A stretch of DNA of 64,000 bases, from NCBI GenBank assembly GCA_907163345.1, contig CAJQUN010000227.1, positions 558,001 to 622,000 on the forward strand, given 5' to 3'. The position numbers were made by a program, and so were the translations under genes. Positions 57,104-64,000 of the stretch are shown here, piece by piece (within the stretch, counting starts at the first letter, position 1; every line of letters starts with the position of its first letter). This stretch comes from Haberlea rhodopensis (taxonomy: Eukaryota; Streptophyta; Magnoliopsida; Lamiales; Gesneriaceae). Below the pieces are notes generated by a model. The model worked only from the letters and a program-made list of their open reading frames with translations, was not told the origin of the DNA and made no database searches.

Positions 57104-58933
57104 CCATGTGGGGCACCTTACCCCGTGGCACCTTACCACAATAACATCGCATGGCTACTTACCATGTGGGGCACCTTACCCCGTGGCACCTTACCACAAT
57201 AACATCGCGTGGCTACTTACCATGTGGGGCACCTTACCCCGTGGCACCTTACCACAATATCATCATGTAAACATTATCATATAAGCATCGTATAAACATC
57301 ATCGTATAAACATCATCATTTCATCATGAACACTCATGCAATAAAAGCTTAGTTGTAGTATAAAGATGTGTGTTACCGTCCGATGCCCGTACGCCTCTTA
57401 CGTACCTTTTCAAAAGGAGGAGGAGTCACAGACTTTATCTCCTCGATGGTGCCGGTGCCTGGGATGGTTCTACAAGACCGCATAATACCATATTAGATGC
57501 CTCAAAACCATCTCACATCATAAACTTAACAAAATAAAACATCATTATATTTTTCAACTTACTGCCTCTCTCGATCGATCGGCCCAAGATCTCGATCGAT
57601 CGAGACACTGTGCACTAACAGTGCCTTAGCTTCCTGCCTCGCTCGATCGATCGAAGTATTTTACCGATCGATCGAGAAGCTTCACCGATCGATCGAGAAA
57701 TTCTTCGATCGATCGGCATCAAAATTTTAAAACATACATTAGACCTACTGACTTGCTCGATCGATCGGGACTAAATCTCGATCGATCGAGAACTCTGAAT
57801 GTTCGGGATTTCCCCAGATTTTTGAGCACCCCATTTCATACCATCAATACTACTTCATATCACACATAAAGTGCTTAAACAAGAATATCAATAACTTCCA
57901 CATACTTTCATGCATGTATTAAAATTAAAGGTTCACTTATAACTGAAACCTACATGCATTAAATCTACCCCTTTTTATCAATACTCAATCAACATTTCTG
58001 AAAAACAGGGCATAATTTCCTAGCCCAGAATTATCGAACATACATATTCATAGCCTCGAAAATACCATAAAGCCCATAGTTCATGCTCAAACAAATATGC
58101 TGGCATATTCACCAAACTTCCATGTATGCATTTACGTCAAAAGTTTTCCCATAACCTAAGTTAGCATGCTTCAATTCTTCATAACAAAAGCCCTACTCAA
58201 CATACAAACAGGGCACCTCCCCTGCTCCTATGTTCGAGGAACCCTTTTTCCAACTAGAAATCTAACACATAACGCATGCAAGTTACTTAACAAGACATGC
58301 TAGGGGCTTCTTAAACATCATATAAAAGTACTCAAAACAAGGTTTCATCGAACCCTACACTAGCATGCCAAATCTGTTACAAAGAAAACACATGCATAAA
58401 ATGAAAAAGCTGGTGAACCAGCATGATTCCTCACCACTTTTGCACTCCGATTTTTTTGACAAGAAAGGATTAATAAAATCCGATCACTTTCTTCCTGGAA
58501 CAGAACAAGTTGCAGACAAAATGAAGAGAAAAAGAAGGAAGCTTTTTGGAAGAGACAAGGTGAAAATATCTTAATGCCAACATGCCCACTTAGTCAAATA
58601 TGTCCCAGAAAACAGGGCAGGGGGGCGTGGGTTGCTGCAAGTGGGGGGTGGGTGGTTGCATGTAGGGTGGTTTTGTGGTGTTTAATTGTATCCCGGTATT
58701 TATATGATGTATAAAAAACATCTTCCCTTGATATTTTGTAATTGTACTACATCAATACAACAATTAAAAACACGTAACATACCCCCTAAATCATATCATC
58801 ATATCATAAATATAACCCCCACTTAAAATACCACAACCCTCTTAAACACATCGAAATTCGTTATTGTAGCACATAATCGTATAACATTTCATCATCGTAG
58901 CATATAATCATTTAACCTTTCGGGGGTATTACA
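57104..58933 (-). repeat. C 5' LTR, second part
   Basis: Continues the LTR begun at 47248: remaining 58-bp units (GGGG at 57110, 57168, 57226), GTACG hairpin near 57389-57405, CTCGATCGATCGAG cluster at 57569-57791, and the TATTACA end. A small frame at 58365-58574 is antisense and unsupported. Confidence 0.95.
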
Positions 58934-58938
58934 CTATG

Positions 58939-59021
58939 TATTATCATTATCCTGATTTATCATAATACATTGTATGTTATAAACAATCATCTAGTGACTT
59001 GTCTTAGGGCATATCCCAACA
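58939..59021 (-). repeat. Ty1/copia 5' LTR, 5' terminal fragment
   Basis: Sense direction begins TGTTGGGATATGCCCTAAGA, a typical copia LTR terminus. With 30806-30901 and 19192-20310 it makes up one interrupted LTR. The copia element is inserted into the Athila/Tat protease region at 59021/59022. Confidence 0.75.
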
Positions 59022-59026
59022 ATACC

Positions 59027-59420
59027 AACTCATTTACTTGCACCAAAACATCTAGAATTCCCCTAGGGTGTGCATTAGATATATCCGTTAATTGAACAAC
59101 CACCCTAGTTTCACTTAAAGGTCCTAGATTCAAAGAAGCATATAGAGTATGGCATTATATTTATCGATGCTCCTAAGTCTAGCATAGCTTTTTCAAGATG
59201 TGTCTTACCAATTGTGAATGGGATAGTGAACATACTTGGGTCCTTGCACTTGGTGGGGATTTTCCTTTCAATGACTACCGAGATGTTTTCCCCCAACTCT
59301 ACTTTGCGGCATCCTTTAAGCTTTTGTTTCCTCTTGGCGGTGCATAACTCCTTTAATAACTTTGCATAGCAAGGCACTTGCTTGATAGCATCCAACAGTG
59401 GAATGTTCACCTCACATCTC
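59027..59420 (-). pseudogene. Athila/Tat-like protease region
   Basis: The minus-strand frame at 59111-59410 encodes a protease-like domain with NIPLLDAIKQVP and DLGASINIMPYS, the Asp-Leu-Gly-Ala-Ser form of the active site found in this group. After MPYS the frame shifts; related codons continue in another frame to about 59027, ending at VNEL, where the copia element is inserted. RT and integrase would lie beyond the copia insertion and are not in the window. Confidence 0.85.
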
Positions 59421-60068
59421 TGAAAGTTTCGTAAGGGTCCTTGATGCTTTCATCCCTTCTATCTTCCTTAAATGCAAGAGGGAAAGGGGTTCAAATTTAT
59501 AATCAGAATTTAGAGGGGATTTACCTTTTGTTCCTCCTTTTATATGGAATCCTTTCCCTTAGGCTCGATCTCTTTTTCCTCATCATGTGGAGTATCCATC
59601 GGCTTCTCCTCGTCTTGCTTCTCAAGTTCCTTCCCACTCCTTAGTTTAATCGCACTTGCATTCTCCCTAGGATTTACCACTGGTTGTGTTGGTAAGTTAC
59701 TTGATCTTTGAGCTCTATGCGATTTATTGAGGTTTCCAGCTGGTCCGTTTGAGTATTCAAGCTTTGGATGATTGCTCTTGTCTCCGATTGAAATTTTACA
59801 TTGCCATTAGCAAGTTCCTTACCAATATTTTCTAGATACTCACCAGGCGTTGGGTTGGAACGACTTTTTGTGGCCTTTCGAATGATTGTCTATAGGGCGG
59901 TGGGTTGGGTTGCATCTATGGCTCAGCTTGATTCCCATATCTCAAATTTGGATGATCTCACCATCATGGGTTATATGTGCTAGAAAAAGGATCATACTTT
60001 CTTTGTGGTTGTCCCGGAAATCCGTCCTCTGCATTTGCTTCCTCACTAGGTGGTTCTTGAAGTGTGGG

Positions 60069-60144
60069 GCAAGGTCAGTGGGATGACCCGGTTGTGCACA
60101 AATTCCACATACCGTAGCACTTTGTCCAATTCCAACTGCAAGCT
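60069..60144 (-). pseudogene. Athila/Tat-like nucleocapsid zinc-knuckle fragment
   Basis: Minus-strand translation shows VCGICAQPGHPTDLAP, a degenerate zinc knuckle: the two first Cys and the His are present, and the last Cys is lost. 59421-60068 is decayed linker with no clear domain. The copia solo LTR begins at 60145. Confidence 0.7.
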
Positions 60145-60908
60145 TGTTGGAATATACTCTAAATGCCATTCAATAGATGATTGATTTTGGTAAACATTGT
60201 ATTATGATATTTCATTAATGGCATTTCATTATTATTTCTTATATTATCACAAGCCATAGATAATGTCGAGTCTATGGCATTCTTGTAACTTGGGTAGCGT
60301 TGATATGTTGCTAGATACCGCTCATTGCTTGTGACGTAAAATAAGATTTTATGTCACTGCCAACGTTATAAGATCCTAACATGTAGCACAAAATAATCGA
60401 TAATGGGATATTTAATTCATCAGATGAATTAAATAAATTAAGAAGAGTCCAAATAAAAGATGTTATGTATATGGGGCCGATATATAAATGTTATCTATAT
60501 ATACTTTGAACTGGTTGCGATACCAGTCGTCACACACCCTAGGAATTAAACCATCATAAACGCCTCTATATATAAGTGGAGTTGTGGTAGGGTTTCTGTA
60601 AAAAAACAAAATATACTTCAGTTGTCACTCAAAACCCTAGCAGCCAAGTTCTTTTGTTTGCGTTTGAAGTCTAGCATCTTGGAATTCAGCCACTCTTAAG
60701 GCGATTTGATCGTGTGGATACCTTAGAGGCAGAATGTGGACGTTCTGCTCATGACTCATGGACATGACGCATCCGGCGATCTGCATCAAACAAGCTACAA
60801 AGGTAAAAACTCTTAACACCGAATGGTTTCACTTCGTACAGATCCTCGGTGGAATCCAAATTTTGTTTTATATGCCGCTGCGTGCCATATTGGATTCCTT
60901 ACAAAGCT
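60140..60908 (+). mobile_element. Ty1/copia solo LTR (759 bp) with target duplication
   Basis: LTR 60145-60903 starts TGTTGGAATATACTC and ends GGATTCCTTACA, flanked by aagct (60140-60144 and 60904-60908). No internal sequence is present, so it arose by recombination between two LTRs. It shares blocks with the copia LTR at 19192-20310 but is shorter and on the other strand. A 60-codon frame at 60637-60819 is antisense and not supported. Confidence 0.92.
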
Positions 60909-61760
60909 GTCGCACAATATCGGTTAAGTCGATCAATTGTTGTTCGAGGCTAGAAACATTTACCTCGCTTTGCTTCCTAAGCTTGTGTCCCGTTCAAGCA
61001 GTCCCAAATTGTTGAGAGTCAGGCTACCATGTTCTCGATCAAATTCCTAGCCTGCTCTGGTGTATTATCGACAAATGCTCCTCCACTTGCAGCGTCCACC
61101 AAGTTCTAGTCATTTGGCAAAAGACCCTCATAAAAATATTGAATCAATAAATGTGTACTTATCTGATGTTGGGGGCATCTTGCACAAAGCTTTTTGAAGC
61201 GCTCCCAATATTCATGTAGTGATTCCTCAGGGAGTTGTCATATGCCATAGATTTCCTTGCAAATATTAGTCGCCCTTGATGCTGGAAAATACTTTTCCAA
61301 GAAGATTCTTTTCAGCTCGTTCCATGTAGTGATAGATCCTGAGGGTAGGTAGAAAAGTCAGTCCTTAGCAGAGTCCTTCAAGGAGAATGGAAAGGCTCGC
61401 AATTTGATTTGCTCCTCTGTTATGCGAGTCGGCTTCATCGTAGTGCATACTACATGGAATTTCATCAATTGCTTATGTGGAACCTCACCTGCAAGACCAT
61501 AAAAAGAAGGTAAAAGATGTATTAGGCCAGATTTTAATTCAAAATTTATATTAATAGCAAGAGCAGGAAACGTTATCAGAGAGGTTGTTGATCCAACGTA
61601 GGATTCGCTGGCTGGCGTAAGCTTTGATTCTCCGCCATGATAGTCCTTTCCTCTTCTTCTTCTTTGAGTTTTCTTAGATTTTCTCTGCTTAGTTGGTGTA
61701 AAATCCTTTCTATTTTGGGATCGTATTGATGTTTGTCCTCCTCTGATGAACAATCTCCTG
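60909..61760 (-). pseudogene. Athila/Tat-like gag
   Basis: Minus-strand gag with recognisable blocks: GLIHLLPSFYGLAGE and FHVVCTTM (about 61455-61540), RAFPFSLKDSAKD (about 61358-61400), then SITTWNE, FPASRA, and a stretch like EYWERFKKLCARCPQHQ (about 61170-61230). Several in-frame stops interrupt it. It ends at the solo LTR and would continue to 60144. Confidence 0.85.
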
Positions 61761-61838
61761 CGTGCATCAACAAATAGGTAAAAGGCACGGGAAGATGAAT
61801 ATGAATAAAAAGTTTAACACAAATTAAGAAAAACGTCT

Positions 61839-61856
61839 TCCCCGGCAACAGAGCCA
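61839..61856 (-). promoter_or_regulatory. Athila/Tat-like primer-binding site
   Basis: Sense TGGCTCTGTTGCCGGGGA, close to the TGGCGCCGTTGCCGGGGA site usual in this group, with three differences. It lies five bases inside the LTR. Confidence 0.8.
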
Positions 61857-61861
61857 AAATT

Positions 61862-62340
61862 TGGTAGCGTTTATCACGTACGCCCAAATTAACCCTCTTA
61901 ATTTAATAACAGTAATTAATGTAGTTGCGTGAGTAGGGATCGATCCCACGAGGAAGGTTATATCTTTGTGTTAACTAGTGCAAACGAAAATAAAAACGGG
62001 GTTTTTGAATCAATTGAACTACATTGATGCAAAATTGAACTAATATGCAAAATTAAACTAGATGAATTAACTTATGATAAAAGAGTGATTCTTGATTTTC
62101 GGTTGACTTTACAGTTGGGGTTTACTATCTCAAACATCGATCTTCACATGCGATTCAATTTTTATATGAATATTCATCGTTGGAAGTTTAATCCAATAAT
62201 CAAAGTTATATCTCACCTTAAGTTTAGTTAAGTAACCCAAGCGTTGTAGTTTAACACTTATCAAACAATCAATCAGATTAAGATTTAATTCGATGATAGC
62301 ATAAGAACTAGTGAGATCAGTGAAGCTAAACAACATTATT
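61862..62340 (-). repeat. Athila/Tat-like 5' LTR, truncated
   Basis: Starts TGGTAGCG on the plus strand next to the primer site. Interrupted at 62340 by H2; the rest lies off the right edge if it survives. No gene seen. Confidence 0.7.
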
Positions 62341-64000
62341 TGTGATATCCCCGAAATAATTATGTGCATTTCAGGGTGCATGTGATGCATGTAGGAAAGT
62401 TGGGTGATAGCATGGTTTATATGTGGTAGATAAAGATTATTTGGTAAAGCATGTATTTTATTGGGTTATGGTGCATTTCTGGAAAATGCTTTTAAAATAT
62501 CATGTTGGGGATATTTTATACATCATGCTAATTAATGGGGTACCATGTTATTATTAACCCCAACACATATACCCCCCACTATCCCTCCTAACCCCCACTC
62601 CTTATCAAAATTCACTCCCAACCCTATCCCCAAACCCCAATCCCGATTTTGGCAAGAGGAGGAGGAGAAAACCTTTGCAAAATCTTTATTTGTGGGATTC
62701 TTGGTAGGAATTAAAGTCCATAAAAGGTATGGATTCCTCCTTGTTGATTTTATGAAGTTTTATTTTGAAATGGTTTTGGTTTTGGGATTTAAAAATGGTT
62801 TGTTTTTGGGTTTGTGTTGTATTTGGTTGGGTATTGAATTTTTGGTGGTATTAAGGTGTATATTGAAGGTTTATAGTGTTTTGATGTTATGGATTTGTGG
62901 GTATTTGAATTGGTGTGGATTGGGGAAGAAAAATGGTGTTTTTTGGGTTGCAGGTCGCGGCGATCGATCGCCCAAAATGGAGCGATCGATCACACGCGGG
63001 CAGTAGCCAATCGCAGCGTTTGGCGATCGATCGCCAAGTTGGGGCGATCGATCGGTGAGGCGAGCGATCGATCGGGACTCAATAGCGATCGATCGTGAGA
63101 TGCCAGAATGGAATATTTTGGTTATTTTCGTGGGATTTTTGGTATCAGACTATTATTGGCTTCTAATATTGGTTTGTGTGAATGTGTAGAACCATCTCAG
63201 GTGGTCATACAGCCTAGGAGATAAAGTCCCACGACACACCACATTTTGGTACAAAGGTACGTAGTGAGACGTAAGGGCATCGGACGGTAAAACATATTTT
63301 ACGCATTGGATTATGCATTTTGGTTGCATATATATATGATGGGCTATGCATCAGGGTTGCATACATACATGGGTTATGATTTATGGTTGCATACATGAAT
63401 TTGGTTGATGCATTATGGTTGCATACACACATGGAATGCATTGGTGCATGTGATTGTAAGTCGGGATTATATTCCAGTGATGAAGAGTACTTGCCGTTGT
63501 TATGGCGTAGCGATGTGAATACTTGCCGCTGTCATACCGTAGCGATGAGAGAATATTTGCTACTAATATGTCGAAGCGAAGAACACGCCGCTGTTATATT
63601 ATAGCGAGGGATATTATTTGCCGCTGGTATTGTCTAAGCGATGGGTATTTCCGCTGTCATGTTAAAGCGAGGGGTATTATGCCACTGATATAATAAGACT
63701 TGGGAATTGGATATTGGTATTGATGGAAATTGGTGCATGTCATGACATACATTATTGATATTATAATCTATTGATTATAATTGTGGACAGGGACAACCAA
63801 AAGGAGCAATTGAATGAGTTAAATACAGGAAGTGATTTGCACGTACGATTTATGCATTTTTATATCATAGTCTTGTGGATGTGATTATGGTTATTATATG
63901 CTCATGGCTTTGGGGTTGTTCTCGTAGGTACTTTTGGATGACGAACTAAGTATCGGGTTGATGCGGTGAGCTTGTGAGGAGCGCTATTGGTATAGGAAGA
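62341..64000 (+). repeat. Element H2: H-family LTR on the plus strand, partial
   Basis: Starts TGTGATATCCCCGAAAT, the reverse complement of the end of the H LTR. It holds a CGATCGATCG cluster (62957-63099), a GTACG hairpin with one broken pair (63257-63274), and AGCG/CCGC motifs (63475-63690). The LTR end lies beyond the window. The 153-codon frame at 62545-63006 runs through simple, T- and G-rich LTR text and the palindrome cluster, and is not called a gene. Confidence 0.85.
62957..63099. repeat. CGATCGATCG palindrome cluster (H2 LTR)
   Basis: About six palindromes, the outer bases varying (GCGATCGATCGC, GCGATCGATCAC, GCGATCGATCGG). Same relative place as in the H LTR. Confidence 0.9.

Larger units (their letters stand above)
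30902..58933 (-). mobile_element. Element C: Tekay/Del-like chromovirus interrupted by D and E
   Basis: Minus-strand element with LTRs 30902-33207 and 47248-47722 plus 57104-58933, flanked by ctatg (30897-30901 and 58934-58938). D is inserted in the protease region and E in the 5' LTR. Removing both leaves an element of about 9.4 kb. The LTRs differ at about ten sites seen by eye, more than those of D or E, which agrees with C being their target. Coding is broken by a one-base loss at about 34902, by D, and by a changed protease active site. Confidence 0.96.
59022..62340 (-). mobile_element. Athila/Tat-like Ty3/gypsy fragment (gag, protease, 5' LTR part)
   Basis: Degenerate minus-strand element, the oldest layer visible. 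It contains the 5' LTR remnant (61862-62340), primer site, gag (about 60909-61760), nucleocapsid (about 60069-60139) and protease (59027-59420). A copia solo LTR splits gag, the copia element cuts it at 59021, and H2 cuts its LTR at 62341. Many stops and shifts make it non-functional. Confidence 0.85.

Noticed and set aside
60637..60819. 60-codon frame in the copia solo LTR
   Set aside because: Antisense to the LTR and partly LTR end sequence; no motif.
62545..63006. 153-codon frame in H2
   Set aside because: It spans LTR text and the palindrome cluster, with hydrophobic low-complexity translation due to T/G-rich sequence; no counterpart kept in the H LTR.

Overview
The window is nuclear DNA of a plant, almost certainly a flowering plant. 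It is a heterochromatin-like stack of nested LTR retrotransposons, and I see no host gene, rRNA, tRNA or CRISPR array. Plant origin follows from the element types: Ty3/gypsy chromoviruses with a C-terminal chromodomain (Tekay/Del-like, 2.1-2.3 kb LTRs, initiator-tRNA-Met primer sites), an Athila/Tat-like gypsy fragment, Ty1/copia LTRs, and large non-autonomous LTR elements (LARD-like).

Layout. Names A-H are local. Element H (minus strand, chromovirus; 3' end off the left edge) occupies 1-2656 plus 11972-14944. Element A (2657-11971, target duplication gttgt) is inserted in its gag. H lies in the internal region of D1, a LARD-like element (14945-18947; the rest is off the left edge). D1 abuts the leader, primer site and 5' LTR of a Ty1/copia element. 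That copia LTR is now split over 19192-20310, about 30806-30901 and 58939-59021. Its first break holds G, a truncated LTR (20311-21656 and 30703-about 30805), which contains B, a complete LARD-like element on the plus strand (21657-30697, duplication taaaa). Its second break holds C, a chromovirus (30902-58933, duplication ctatg). C is interrupted by D, a LARD-like element in its protease gene (36356-45614, duplication acagt), and by E, a chromovirus in its 5' LTR (47723-57098, duplication actta). The oldest visible layer is an Athila/Tat-like gag-protease fragment (59022-62340). It carries a copia solo LTR (60145-60903, duplication aagct) and is cut at 62341 by H2, an H-family LTR on the plus strand that runs off the right edge.

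Function. E is the only element with an unbroken 1512-codon gag-protease-RT-RNaseH-integrase-chromodomain frame. A is nearly identical but has one extra base in gag. C has a one-base loss plus a changed protease active site. H has a stop and at least two frameshifts. B, D and D1 have LTRs and, where visible, primer sites and polypurine tracts, but no gag or pol. They share a hairpin next to the polypurine tract with A, C and E, so they could be copied by chromovirus proteins supplied in trans.

The main discovery candidate is a shared set of short RNA hairpins in the LTR/leader regions of all these elements. These include tandem 58-bp units with three stems of different sequence but near-constant 7-nt loops, arrays with covarying AGCG/CGCT and GGCG/CGCC stems around 11-nt loops, a GTACG/CGTAC hairpin in every long gypsy-type LTR, and paired CGATCGATCG stems of up to 16 bp. 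Compensatory differences between copies suggest that the structures, and not only the sequences, have been kept. All hairpins were found by eye; no folding or database search was run.
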